A stretch of 64,000 nt of DNA from an uncultured Clostridia bacterium. Its GTDB lineage: Bacteria; Bacillota; Clostridia; Oscillospirales; CAG-382. Where the stretch lies: the NCBI GenBank assembly GCA_947628695.1, contig CANRAV010000004.1, forward strand, positions 1 through 64,000. Direction: 5' to 3'. Below are positions 45,453 through 55,348 of this stretch, piece after piece (the stretch's first letter is position 1; every line of letters begins with the position of its first letter). The notes under the pieces were generated by a model. The model ran no database searches. It was not told where the DNA came from and saw nothing but the letters and a program-made list of their open reading frames with translations. The position numbers and the translations under genes were made by a program.

Positions 45453-46442
45453 ATGAAGCTTTTTTTGAAATATCTGAAGTATCACGCTTTAACTGCCTTG
45501 GCATATGTGCTTTTCACAGGCATCTTTGCGGCGGCATTTGCGCTGTACCGTGTGCCTTTAGGCGCGGTTTTGTACCCGGCACTGCTTTGCGCTGCTTTAG
45601 GGCTTATTTTTGCCGCAGCGGATTTTTTCAAGGCTAAAAAGAAGCACAAAGCGCTTTCGGATTTGAAAGAGCTTAAGTCCTCTATGATGACCTTCCTCCC
45701 GAAGGCCGACACGGCAGAGGAGGAGGGTTATACAGAGCTTGTGGAAGCACTGCGCACACAGATAAGCGAGGAAAGGGAGGCGGCTGCCGCGCGCTACCGC
45801 GACGCTGTAGAATACTTCACGGTATGGGCACATCAGATAAAGACGCCGATAACTTCGATGCGTCTTACACTTGACAGCGAGGACAGCGAGTGCGCGGGAA
45901 GGCTTTCTGCCGATTTGTTTCAAATTGAGCAATATGCGGAAATGGTGCTTGCGTTTTTAAGGCTGGATTCCGAAACAAGCGACTATGTGTTTAAAGAGCA
46001 GCCGCTTGACCCGATCATAGAAAACGCCGCCGCAAGGTTTGCGGAGACGTTTATCGCAAAGAAGATAAAGCTTGTCTACACGCCAACAAATCTTCGCGTT
46101 GTGACCGACGACAAATGGCTTTCTTTCGTTTTAGAACAGCTTTTGTCAAATTCGCTTAAGTACACAAAGGAGGGCGAGGTACGCATATATCTTCGCCCCG
46201 AAAAGACGCTTGTAATAGAGGACACGGGTGTCGGCATATCCGCTTCCGACCTTCCGCGCGTTTTTGAAAAGGGCTACACAGGCTGCAACGGAAGAACCTA
46301 CAAAAGGGCAAGCGGCATTGGGCTTTACCTCTGCCGCAGGATTTGCGGCAAAATCGGCGTTGGTATAAGCATAGAATCCGAAGAGGGAAAGGGAACGTCT
46401 GCCTTACTGAACCTTGAACAGTACAGGCCTTACAGCAAGTGA
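45453..46442 (+). CDS. BceS-like sensor histidine kinase
   Basis: Two N-terminal TM segments; FTVWAHQIKTPITSMRLTL H-box; LLSNSLKYTKEG N-box; DTGVGISASDLPRVFEKGYTG. Confidence 0.92.
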   Translation: MKLFLKYLKYHALTALAYVLFTGIFAAAFALYRVPLGAVLYPALLCAALGLIFAAADFFKAKKKHKALSDLKELKSSMMTFLPKADTAEEEGYTELVEALRTQISEEREAAAARYRDAVEYFTVWAHQIKTPITSMRLTLDSEDSECAGRLSADLFQIEQYAEMVLAFLRLDSETSDYVFKEQPLDPIIENAAARFAETFIAKKIKLVYTPTNLRVVTDDKWLSFVLEQLLSNSLKYTKEGEVRIYLRPEKTLVIEDTGVGISASDLPRVFEKGYTGCNGRTYKRASGIGLYLCRRICGKIGVGISIESEEGKGTSALLNLEQYRPYSK

Positions 46443-46443
46443 C

Positions 46444-46459
46444 CTTACAAAAATGTAAG
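46444..46459. promoter_or_regulatory. Putative BceR/VirR-type operator
   Basis: CTTACA-AAAA-TGTAAG perfect inverted repeat upstream of bceA-like gene; additional TGTAAG half-site near 46475. Confidence 0.5.
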
Positions 46460-46550
46460 AAAGATGGCGGGAAATGTAAGCCGAAATTATGGCAAAGCGT
46501 TTCCCGTTTCTGCTATCATTGAGGCAGATCAATTGTAAGGAGAATACTTT

Positions 46551-47315
46551 ATGAGCATTTTAGAGGTCAAAGGCCTTGAAAAGGTCTATGTTTCCCGCTT
46601 CGGCGGAAGCAGGGCAGAGGCATTAAAAAACGTTAATTTCAGTGTCGAAGCAGGCGAGTACGTCGCCATAATGGGCGAATCGGGCAGCGGGAAGACTACG
46701 CTTCTCAATATAATTGCAGCTCTCGACAAGCCCACGCAAGGCGAGGTCTTTCTTGACGGGCAGAACATGAACGCACTTAAGGAGTCCTCGGCAGCCACAT
46801 TCAGAAGAAACAACTTAGGCTTTGTTTTTCAGGAATTCAACCTGCTTGACACCTTCACAATAGAGGACAACATTTACCTTCCTCTTGTGCTTGCGGGAAA
46901 AAGCTTTAAGGAAATGAGCGGACGGCTGAAGCCCATAGCTGCACAGCTTGGAATATCGGACATACTTAAAAAATACCCTTACGAGGTTTCCGGCGGGCAG
47001 AAACAGCGCGCAGCCGCTGCCAGGGCGATGATAACCATGCCGAAGCTGATACTTGCCGACGAGCCTACGGGAGCTTTGGACTCGCGCTCCTCCGACGAGC
47101 TGCTTCACCTGTTTGCACAGATAAACGCCTCTGGCCAGACTATTATAATGGTCACGCATTCCGTAAAAGCCGCAAGCACGGCCGGCAGGGTTCTGTTTAT
47201 CAAGGACGGGGAGGTCTTCCACCAAATTTACCGCGGGAACGACACGGACGAGCAGCTATTCGAGAAGATAAGCGACACGCTTACAATGCTTGCGACCGGG
47301 GGGATGAGAAAATGA
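46551..47315 (+). CDS. BceA-like ABC transporter ATP-binding protein
   Basis: AIMGESGSGKTTLLNIIAALDKPTQGEV, YEVSGGQKQRAAAARAMI, LILADEPTGALDSRSSDEL. Confidence 0.95.
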   Translation: MSILEVKGLEKVYVSRFGGSRAEALKNVNFSVEAGEYVAIMGESGSGKTTLLNIIAALDKPTQGEVFLDGQNMNALKESSAATFRRNNLGFVFQEFNLLDTFTIEDNIYLPLVLAGKSFKEMSGRLKPIAAQLGISDILKKYPYEVSGGQKQRAAAARAMITMPKLILADEPTGALDSRSSDELLHLFAQINASGQTIIMVTHSVKAASTAGRVLFIKDGEVFHQIYRGNDTDEQLFEKISDTLTMLATGGMRK

Positions 47316-49327
47316 AAGCACAGCTTTACCCCCGTCTTGCCGTTCGCGGCATAAAAAACAACAAGCGCGTGTTTGTCCCTTTTATTCTGACCTGTGCCGG
47401 CATGGTCATGATGTTTTATATAATCGTATACCTGGCGGTAAGCCCGGCGCTTGACGGCATTATCGGTGCCGAAACGCTTAAGCAGATGTTTGCTTTAGGC
47501 AGCTGGGTTATTGCCGTCTTTTCCGCTGTGTTCCTGTTTTACACTCACGTATTTTTAATACGCAGAAGGAAAAAAGAGTTCGGCCTTTACAATATTCTCG
47601 GCATGGATAAGCACAATATTGCAAAGGTTCTGCTTTGGGAAACGCTGTTTACGGCCATCGTTTCCGTAAGCGCAGGCCTTGCCGCAGGGATTGCGCTTTC
47701 CAAGTTTGCAGAGCTCGGCATGGTTAACATAATGCGCGGAAAGGTGAGCTTTTCCTTCATTGTGTCTCCGCTTGCCATTCTCCGCTGCGTGCAGATTTTC
47801 GGTATTATTTTTGTCCTTTTGTATCTCAATTCCGTAAGGCAGATAAGGTTTTCAAGCGCGATAACTCTGCTTCGCAGCGAAAGCGCGGGAGAAAAGCCTC
47901 CGAAGGGGAACTTTTTTGCGGGGACTTTGGGCTTACTGCTTCTTACGGCGGCTTATATTATAGCCGTAAAGATAAAGGACCCCGTGTCTGCTTTGGCTAT
48001 GTTTTTTGTAGCTGTTTTGATGGTCATTGTCGGGACGTATCTCGTCTTCATATCCGGTTCGGTATTCTTCTGCCGCCTGCTTAAGAAAAACAAAAGCTAT
48101 TACTACAAGCCGAATCACTTCGTCTCCGTCTCTTCAATGTCGTACAGGATGAAGCGCAACGGAGCAGGCCTTGCATCCATAAGCATACTTGCAACGATGG
48201 TTTTGGTAATTGTGTCGTCCACAACGTGCATGTACTTTGGGGAGGAAAGCGCCGTCAACGCGCGCTATCCCCGTGAGATAAACGTTTATTTTAATTACGA
48301 CTCGCCCAACAGCATTCCGGATTTAGATACAATAAACAACTGCCTTTCGGAAAACGGCATACCCGCAGAGAACACCGTTTACTACCGCAATGCATCGTTT
48401 TACGGCATAGTTCGCGGAAGCACCGTTGACCTTAGAACAGACAGAGCAAGCGCCTCTGAGGCTTCAAGCTCGATGCGCCTTTTCAATATCGTTTCGGTTG
48501 ATGACATAAACCGTGCACTCGGCACGGGTGAAACGCTTGCAGCAGATGAAGCGCTTGTCTACACGGACGAGTGCAGTTTAGATGTTGAAGAGCTTTCGAT
48601 ACCGCAAGTGGGTACTTTCAGAATAAAAAAGCAGCTTGACCGCTTTATAGAAGGCATTTCCGGAACCTTGCCCACTATAATTCTCGTCGTCCCCGACTTT
48701 ACAGCCACTGTAGACGCAATATCGCACTCCTTCGACTTCGATGAGGATTTTATGTTCCTCATAAGGCTTAATTACGGCTTCGACACGGGCCGTGGAGTTG
48801 ACGGGCAGACCTCTCTTTACAGAAAGATGTTTTTGCTTGTCCAGGAGGAGAATGTAAAGGAAAGCTTCGGCAGATACAACGGCTATTCCGTATCCGCGCG
48901 CGAGGTTGAAAGGGAAGACTTTTACGCCGTATTCGGAACGCTTTTCTACCTGGGGATAATACTAAGCATTGTCTTTGTACTTGCCGCCGTGCTTATCATC
49001 TACTACAAGCAGATTTCGGAAGGGTACGAGGACGAACGGCGTTTTGAAATAATGCAGAAGGTGGGAATGACCGAACGCGAGATAAGAAAAAGCATAAATT
49101 CACAGCTTCTTACGGTTTTCTTCCTTCCGCTTGCCTTCGCCGTGATGCACGTGTCCTTCGCCTTCCCGATGATAAGAAAGCTTTTGCTTTTGCTGTCTCT
49201 CAACAACTCTTCGCTTTTCGCCGTTACGACCGGAATAAGCGCCGTCGCCTTCGCCGTGTTTTACGCCGTAGTATACAAATTGACCTCAAGCGTGTATTTT
49301 AAAATCGTAAGAGGTGCGTCTCAGTAG
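47312..49327 (+). CDS. BceB-like FtsX-domain permease
   Basis: Multi-TM 671 aa; RRKKEFGLYNILGMDKHNI and ERRFEIMQKVGMTEREIRKSINSQLL motifs of BceB-type permeases. Confidence 0.92.
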   Translation: MKAQLYPRLAVRGIKNNKRVFVPFILTCAGMVMMFYIIVYLAVSPALDGIIGAETLKQMFALGSWVIAVFSAVFLFYTHVFLIRRRKKEFGLYNILGMDKHNIAKVLLWETLFTAIVSVSAGLAAGIALSKFAELGMVNIMRGKVSFSFIVSPLAILRCVQIFGIIFVLLYLNSVRQIRFSSAITLLRSESAGEKPPKGNFFAGTLGLLLLTAAYIIAVKIKDPVSALAMFFVAVLMVIVGTYLVFISGSVFFCRLLKKNKSYYYKPNHFVSVSSMSYRMKRNGAGLASISILATMVLVIVSSTTCMYFGEESAVNARYPREINVYFNYDSPNSIPDLDTINNCLSENGIPAENTVYYRNASFYGIVRGSTVDLRTDRASASEASSSMRLFNIVSVDDINRALGTGETLAADEALVYTDECSLDVEELSIPQVGTFRIKKQLDRFIEGISGTLPTIILVVPDFTATVDAISHSFDFDEDFMFLIRLNYGFDTGRGVDGQTSLYRKMFLLVQEENVKESFGRYNGYSVSAREVEREDFYAVFGTLFYLGIILSIVFVLAAVLIIYYKQISEGYEDERRFEIMQKVGMTEREIRKSINSQLLTVFFLPLAFAVMHVSFAFPMIRKLLLLLSLNNSSLFAVTTGISAVAFAVFYAVVYKLTSSVYFKIVRGASQ

Positions 49328-49344
49328 TTCTTAAGCCTAAAAAA

Positions 49345-49372
49345 TAACGGGGGCGGAAAACCGTCCCCGTTA
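49345..49372. terminator. Hairpin between convergent genes
   Basis: TAACGGGGGCGG aaaa CCGTCCCCGTTA. Confidence 0.7.
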
Positions 49373-49388
49373 ATAGTATATCGGTGTT

Positions 49389-50534
49389 TTATACAAAATC
49401 AGGCCGCGAGTAAAACAGCGGTAGCGGAAGGTTTGCGCGCAGCCCCGCAGGCAGGTCGTCCCTAATCCCCACAAATGCGCTGTTGCCGAAAATGACACGT
49501 GTCGCCTCTATGGGCGTCAAAGCGCAGTCTGCAGCCTTGTCCGTCTCATAAACCCTAAAGCCGTCGTTGTCTATATCGATGGCAATTCTGCAGCGGTCCT
49601 TTATTTCAATAACGGCACTGCAGGGGTACAGGGAGGCGCAGCTTGCCTTTAGCGCAAGGAAGGCCTCCGTTATTTTCACGTAGTCGTGTATAAGAAAGCT
49701 TTCGCTGCAGGGTATGTACATCCCCTCGCAGACGCTGTCAAGCGCCTTAAGCTTTGCCTTTTCAAACATAAAAATTCCGCCAACCGTAACGCCTCTAAGA
49801 TCATAAGCTTTCAAGTATGCGGCAAGAACCGCAGGCAGCTTTTCGGTTTCAAGAAGTTCAATTTCGTTAATTGCTTTTCCTTCACCGTTCACTGCGGCAT
49901 AGCCGTAAAGCTTGCCGTCTTTTTTTATGCAAATCGGCGTTGAACGGCAGGTTCTAAGCATAGTCAAAAAATTGTCGTCTTTACGCACAACTCTTGCAGG
50001 ACGTCTGCAATACAGCTTGTTGAAGAAACGCGCCTCCTCTTCCGTTTTTGCTTCACAGAATGTGAAGCTTTCTACATCCGGGTCATGCACGCCGTGCTTT
50101 GCATTGTCGCTGTTGAAGGAAAAAGAAGCCGCAACGCCGGACGGCGTAAAGCCGAAGTATTCGTACCTCTGCCGTCTGCCGCCGAGGAAGGCGATATCTG
50201 CCCTTTCCCGTGAAGCGCTTACAGCGGTGTTCATTATGTCCTTCATATAGCCCTTGCCGCGTGCGCTTTTCACAACGCCCATTGTACCGAAGCCGTCGAC
50301 CTTGATTTTTCTTCCGCAAACGTCCATTTCGGCGGGAAAAACACCAAGCATGCCTTGTATACCGTCCTCTGTGCGGACGATAACATGCTCTTCGGCAGAG
50401 TTCCTAACTTCGTAAAGCTTAGGGTGATACAGCTGAAAATAGTCTGTGTTGCCCTCACCGCCGAATATTATGTCAGCCTTTTCAAGTATTTCGTTAAAAT
50501 CCTCTTTTTTAGCCCATTCGGCCAATTTAAACAC
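49389..50534 (-). CDS. GNAT/Eis-like N-acetyltransferase
   Basis: VDGFGTMGVVKSARGKGYMKDIMNTAV followed by FLGGRRQRYEYFGFTPSG, typical of this two-GNAT family. Confidence 0.85.
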   Translation of the reverse strand: MFKLAEWAKKEDFNEILEKADIIFGGEGNTDYFQLYHPKLYEVRNSAEEHVIVRTEDGIQGMLGVFPAEMDVCGRKIKVDGFGTMGVVKSARGKGYMKDIMNTAVSASRERADIAFLGGRRQRYEYFGFTPSGVAASFSFNSDNAKHGVHDPDVESFTFCEAKTEEEARFFNKLYCRRPARVVRKDDNFLTMLRTCRSTPICIKKDGKLYGYAAVNGEGKAINEIELLETEKLPAVLAAYLKAYDLRGVTVGGIFMFEKAKLKALDSVCEGMYIPCSESFLIHDYVKITEAFLALKASCASLYPCSAVIEIKDRCRIAIDIDNDGFRVYETDKAADCALTPIEATRVIFGNSAFVGIRDDLPAGLRANLPLPLFYSRPDFV

Positions 50535-50539
50535 TTCCT

Positions 50540-51694
50540 TTACAGTGAAATTTTTCCTAAAACGGCCTCGTATTTTGCACCGGTCGCCGTCGGCAGATTG
50601 CTTGGCAGCCCGGCCATTGTGTAGTATGCAAGCAGGGCAAAGGCAACCGCCTCCTTGGCGTCGCTGTTTTCACCCAGATCCTCCTGCGTGCACACTTTGA
50701 CGTCATATTCCGCCATTTCCGCTTTCAAAAAGCTCATAAGCGTTTTGTTGTAGCTTCCGCCTCCGCCGACAATAAGCTCGTCCGCTTTGCAGCGCGGAAG
50801 AATAAAGTCGCGGTAACTGTCGGATATTGTCTTTGCGGTAAGGAAGGTCGCCGTTGCAACAACGTCCTCCTTCGGCAAGCCCATTGAAAACGCGGTTATT
50901 CTCTTGCAGTACTGATTCCCGAAAAGCTCCCTGCCGGTGGTTTTCGGCGGCTGCTTTTTGTAGTACGGCTCGTCAAGCAGAAAGGACAAGAGCCTTTCGT
51001 CAATCTTCCCGGATGCGGCAATTTTACCGCCAATGTCCATATCCAAGCCGTAAAGCTCTTCACAAAGGCCGTCTATAAGCATGTTTCCGGGCCCGTTGTC
51101 AAAGGCAAAAACCTCGTCTTTTCCACAGCCTTTTTTAAGGACGGTGCTGTTGGAGATACCGCCTATGTTTTGAAGGACAACGCTTTTTTCGTCGCTTGCA
51201 AATAGAACGTACTCCGTAAACGGCACAAGAGGCGCGCCGTTGCCGCCTGCCGCTATGTCCGCCGTTCGGAAGTCGGATACGCACGGAATGCCCGTAAGCC
51301 TTGCTATAACGCTTCCTTCGCCGATTTGAAGCGTGTTGGGAACGACACCCTCCGGCTCGTGATAAACGGTCTGCCCGTGCGAGCCTATGGCGGCAATGCG
51401 ACCCTTCGGTATACTAAAGCTTTCGATAAGCGCGTTTGCGGCCTCCCCGTACAGACGGCCGAGAAGGAAGTTCATCCTGCTTATTTCGTCCGCAGCAGTT
51501 GACGCGGTGTTGAAAAGCCGAAAAATCCTTGTCCTCACTTCGTCCGTGTACGGAAAGTTTTTAAACGCCAAAAGCCTATACTTCGGGCGGACATATCCGC
51601 CGGTGATTTCTACGGCAGCCACGTCTATTCCGTCGGCGCTTGTGCCCGACATAAGCCCTATGTATATGTTTTTAAGGTTCTTTTCCTCTTTCAT
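50540..51694 (-). CDS. anmK: Anhydro-N-acetylmuramic acid kinase
   Basis: IGLMSGTSADGIDVAAVEI, GSHGQTVYHEPEG, FDNGPGNMLIDGL, ELIVGGGGSYNKTLM. Confidence 0.94.
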   Translation of the reverse strand: MKEEKNLKNIYIGLMSGTSADGIDVAAVEITGGYVRPKYRLLAFKNFPYTDEVRTRIFRLFNTASTAADEISRMNFLLGRLYGEAANALIESFSIPKGRIAAIGSHGQTVYHEPEGVVPNTLQIGEGSVIARLTGIPCVSDFRTADIAAGGNGAPLVPFTEYVLFASDEKSVVLQNIGGISNSTVLKKGCGKDEVFAFDNGPGNMLIDGLCEELYGLDMDIGGKIAASGKIDERLLSFLLDEPYYKKQPPKTTGRELFGNQYCKRITAFSMGLPKEDVVATATFLTAKTISDSYRDFILPRCKADELIVGGGGSYNKTLMSFLKAEMAEYDVKVCTQEDLGENSDAKEAVAFALLAYYTMAGLPSNLPTATGAKYEAVLGKISL

Positions 51695-51956
51695 TTTTTA
51701 TCTCCGAGTATTTTCGTTTTGTGGCGTTCCCGCCGCGTATGTGCCTTTCGTGAAGGTTTTCGTCAAGCAAAACGCATATCTCTTTGTACATCTCTCTGTC
51801 CACATCTCTAAGCCTTACAGACAAGTCCTTATGTACCGTGGACTTTGAAAATCCAAAGTGTTTGGCCGTAGCCCTTACCGTGCTTTTGTTTTCAAGCATA
51901 TATTCCGCAAACAGCAAAACGCGTTTGTCTATAGATAAAAGCTTTTCATAAGCCAT
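51672..51956 (-). CDS. spoIIID: Stage III sporulation protein D
   Basis: RVLLFAEYMLENKSTVRATAKHFGFSKSTVHKDLSVRLRDVD; ATG at 51956 (track ORF start is 51 codons too far upstream). Confidence 0.92.
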   Translation of the reverse strand: MAYEKLLSIDKRVLLFAEYMLENKSTVRATAKHFGFSKSTVHKDLSVRLRDVDREMYKEICVLLDENLHERHIRGGNATKRKYSEIKNERGKEP

Positions 51957-52116
51957 ACAAGCACCTCTCGGTAAATTATGGTACAGCTTATGATAAAAAT
52001 TAACTTTATATGAAAAAATGAAGCACTGAGACGCGCTGAAGCATATTATATATCGGCGGTACAGCCTGAATACCGACACAATTATACAATTTTTTCTCTT
52101 GCAATACAATAGTTTG

Positions 52117-52145
52117 TTGAAAACATTTTTTCAGTGTGTTATAAT
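52117..52145 (+). promoter_or_regulatory. Promoter of metallophosphoesterase gene
   Basis: TTGAAA (52117-52122), 17-nt spacer, TATAAT (52140-52145). Confidence 0.75.
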
Positions 52146-52168
52146 GCTGACACACAGGAGGGAATTAT

Positions 52169-53023
52169 ATGGTTTTGAATGCTGCCCTTTGCACCGCTGC
52201 CGCGCTGGCCTGCGCCGGTGTATCCGTTTATTCCAACAGCTTTTTGGGCGTAACCGAGTACGCCTTGTCTTTTTCAAATCTGCCGAAGGAATTTGACGGC
52301 TTCCGCATTCTTCAGGTAAGCGACCTTCACAACAAACGCTTTGGAAAAAATCAGGAATATCTGCTTAAAGCCTTATCGTCTGTAAACCCGGATATTATAG
52401 CCGTAACGGGCGACATAATCCACGACAGAAAAAGCATGAAAGCCACCGAAAAAAGGCTTTGCAAGGTTCGCCCCTTTTTGCGCGGAGCGCTTAAAATTGC
52501 GCCCGTATACTACGCGACGGGAAACCACGAGATAGAAAGCGGCTTCCCGAAATACATATGGAAAGAGATAAAAAACTGCGGAGCTGCGGTTTTAATTAAC
52601 GAAAGCACACACCTTGAAAGGGGAGGGAAGCACATTGCGCTTATAGGCGCTGCCGACCCATTTGTTTACGGTGAAAGAAAAATGTATGCCCCCTTAAAGG
52701 ACGACATAAAAAAGCTTTGCGAAGCCGAGGACTGTTTTAAAATTGTGCTTGCCCACCGTCCGGAAGCGCTTGACATTTACGCCGACTGCGGTGCAGACCT
52801 TGTGCTTACAGGGCATGCTCACGGCGGACAAATTAGAATCCCCTTTACCTCGCAGGGGCTGTTTGCACCCGACCAGGGAATACTTCCGAAGTATACGCAG
52901 GGCGTACACGCCTGCGGCAAAACGCAGATGGTTATAAGCCGCGGCCTTGGCAACAGCGGCTTCCCGCAAAGGCTTTTCAACCGGCCGGAGCTTGTTTTGG
53001 TGACGCTTAAAAAGAAGGCTTAA
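52169..53023 (+). CDS. Membrane-anchored metallophosphoesterase
   Basis: ILQVSDLHNKRFG, AVTGDIIHDRK, YATGNHEIE, VLTGHAHGGQIRIP. Confidence 0.93.
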   Translation: MVLNAALCTAAALACAGVSVYSNSFLGVTEYALSFSNLPKEFDGFRILQVSDLHNKRFGKNQEYLLKALSSVNPDIIAVTGDIIHDRKSMKATEKRLCKVRPFLRGALKIAPVYYATGNHEIESGFPKYIWKEIKNCGAAVLINESTHLERGGKHIALIGAADPFVYGERKMYAPLKDDIKKLCEAEDCFKIVLAHRPEALDIYADCGADLVLTGHAHGGQIRIPFTSQGLFAPDQGILPKYTQGVHACGKTQMVISRGLGNSGFPQRLFNRPELVLVTLKKKA

Positions 53024-53046
53024 AGCCGTTTTAGCTTTATCTACTT

Positions 53047-55209
53047 TTAAGATTCCTTCCACTTTTTAAGCTGTTCGGCAAGTGAATTGTTTATTGTCTT
53101 CTCTTCACTTTGCTGCTTTTTTAAGAAGCTTTTTACTTCAAGCTTGCCGGCTCCGTCCTTCTGACGACGCGCTTCAAAGTCCGAAAGCTTTTCGCGGTAC
53201 CCGCAGACGCAGTAGAACGCCCTTTTGTCGCCCTCTCCGCGCAGCTGCATTTGCTTGTGGCACTCCGGGCAGCGCGCGTTCGTGTTTACGGATATAGTGC
53301 GGCGGTATCTGCATTCCGGGTTGGAGCATACGTATAGCCTGCCTTTTTTGCCGTTTACGTCAAGAAGTACCTCGCCGCACTCCGGGCAGCGTTCCTTTGT
53401 AGCGTTTTCGTGCGTGTATTTTTTGTCCGACGCTTTAATCGAAGAGATAAGTCCTTTCGTGTACTCCTCTATTTCGGCTACAAAGCTTTCGCTTTTTGCG
53501 TCACCCTTGGCGATAAGAGCAAGCTTTTCCTCCCATTTTGCGGTAAGTACGGCGGATTTTAAATCGTCGGGAACAAGGTTCACAAGCTGAATGCCCTTTG
53601 TTGTGGGATGAATCTCTTTGTCCTTGCGCTCGACGTAAAATGCCGAGAACAGCTTTTCTATTATGTCGGCCCGCGTTGCCGGCGTGCCAAGCCCGCTTGT
53701 TTCGGTAAGCACCTTTGAAAGATCCTTGTCGTCTACAACCGGATGCTCCATTGCGGAAAGAAGCGTCGCCTCGGTATACCTTGCAGGCGGCTTTGTTTTT
53801 CCCTCTGTTATTTTTACGCTGTCCACGGAAACGCTTTGCCCCTTTTTAAGTGGAGGCAGGCACTGTGGCTTGTCGTCCTCGTCCGCGTCCTCGTCGTCGG
53901 AAACAATGGCACCGTATGCCGTCTTCCAGCCCGGTGAAATCGGCACCTTTCCTTTTGCGTGGAAGTTAAAGCCTTCGCAGCTTATAACAAGCTTTGTTTC
54001 CTCGTACACAAAGGGCTCCATCAAAACTGCGAGGAAACGGCGAACAACCAGCTCGTACACAGCCCTTTCCTTAGCCGACATCTGTGAAAAATCCGGACGC
54101 TGCTCTGTCGGTATGATGGCGTGGTGGTCGGTCACCTTTGCAGCGTTTACAATGCATTTTGTGCGGATCTTTTGCTTTAAAAGGCCCCTTGCGGCTTCCG
54201 CAAACGGCGTCATCAAAAGGCTTTTCAGCCTTTCGGGTATAGTCTCCGCAACATCTTCGGTTATATAGCGTGAATCGGTCCTCGGATAAGTAAGAACCTT
54301 GTGATATTCGTACAGCGACTGCATCGCAGCAAGCGTTTCCTTTGCGGTGTAGCCGTATTTTTTGTTGGCGTCGCGTTGAAGCTCCGTAAGGTCATAGGCC
54401 GCCGGAGGGGGAGTCTCCCGCTTAGAGCTGACAAGCTCTGTTATTTTCCCCGTCTTGCCTTTTACGGCTGCAGCAATTTTTTCAGCTTCCGTCTTTTCGT
54501 AAAGCCTTGCAATGCCGCCCTTGGCCTTGTAAAGCGCGTTTATCCCCTCGGTTTTGATGTTTACAGTGTAATAGTCCTTCGGGCGAAAGCTTTTAATGGC
54601 GTTTTCGCGTTCCACAATAAGGGAAAGTGTCGGCGTTTGAACCCGTCCTGCCGAAAGGGAAGTGTTGAACTTGCACGTGAGCGCACGTGAAACGTTAAGC
54701 CCCACCACCCAATCCGCGTGCGCACGAGACGCCGCGCTTTTGTAAAGGTTGTCGTAAAACTTAGCGTCCTTTAAAGAGGCAAAGCCCTCCTTTATTGCCT
54801 TGTCTGTCTGCGACGATATCCAAAGCCTTTTGGTCTGCCCCTTCCAGCCGCATTTGGCAAGTATCCAGCGGGCGACAAGCTCGCCCTCGCGGCCGCTGTC
54901 CGTGGCAATCACAAGCTCGCCCACGTCCTTGCGCTTTGTAAGGGCGCTTACCGTGCGGTATTGCTTTGAAGACTGTTTTATTACGGTAAGCTTCATCTTT
55001 TTAGGAAGCATCGGAAGGTAGTCCATGCTCCATTTTTTGTACTTTTCGTCGTACTCTTCCGGGTCCGCAAGCGTAACAAGGTGCCCCAAAGCCCAGGTCA
55101 CAATGTACCTGTCACCTTCAAGATACCCCTCTCCCTTTCGTTTGCAGCCCAAAACCCTTGCAATCTCTTTGCCCACAGACGGCTTTTCCGCAAGAACAAC
55201 AGTCTTCAT
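53047..55209 (-). CDS. topB: DNA topoisomerase III
   Basis: MKTVVLAEKPSVGKEIARVLG, TDSGREGELVARWI, LSAGRVQTPTLSLI, YPRTDSRYITEDV, C-terminal Cys4 zinc motifs; ATG at 55209. Confidence 0.95.
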   Translation of the reverse strand: MKTVVLAEKPSVGKEIARVLGCKRKGEGYLEGDRYIVTWALGHLVTLADPEEYDEKYKKWSMDYLPMLPKKMKLTVIKQSSKQYRTVSALTKRKDVGELVIATDSGREGELVARWILAKCGWKGQTKRLWISSQTDKAIKEGFASLKDAKFYDNLYKSAASRAHADWVVGLNVSRALTCKFNTSLSAGRVQTPTLSLIVERENAIKSFRPKDYYTVNIKTEGINALYKAKGGIARLYEKTEAEKIAAAVKGKTGKITELVSSKRETPPPAAYDLTELQRDANKKYGYTAKETLAAMQSLYEYHKVLTYPRTDSRYITEDVAETIPERLKSLLMTPFAEAARGLLKQKIRTKCIVNAAKVTDHHAIIPTEQRPDFSQMSAKERAVYELVVRRFLAVLMEPFVYEETKLVISCEGFNFHAKGKVPISPGWKTAYGAIVSDDEDADEDDKPQCLPPLKKGQSVSVDSVKITEGKTKPPARYTEATLLSAMEHPVVDDKDLSKVLTETSGLGTPATRADIIEKLFSAFYVERKDKEIHPTTKGIQLVNLVPDDLKSAVLTAKWEEKLALIAKGDAKSESFVAEIEEYTKGLISSIKASDKKYTHENATKERCPECGEVLLDVNGKKGRLYVCSNPECRYRRTISVNTNARCPECHKQMQLRGEGDKRAFYCVCGYREKLSDFEARRQKDGAGKLEVKSFLKKQQSEEKTINNSLAEQLKKWKES

Positions 55210-55280
55210 CTTCGACCCTCCGAAATCTTTTTGTTTATTATACACCAACGAATTTAAACCGTCAATAACCGAATTAAAAG

Positions 55281-55309
55281 TTGACAAAACGCGTCTTTGA
55301 CGTTATAAT
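55281..55309 (+). promoter_or_regulatory. Promoter of DUF2812-mnmA2-hprK-ROK-lon-engB-lysA gene string
   Basis: TTGACA (55281-55286), 17-nt spacer, TATAAT (55304-55309): exact consensus. Confidence 0.85.
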
Positions 55310-55348
55310 ATAACTTGTATTGTTTTATATTTAAGTACGGAGGGCAAT

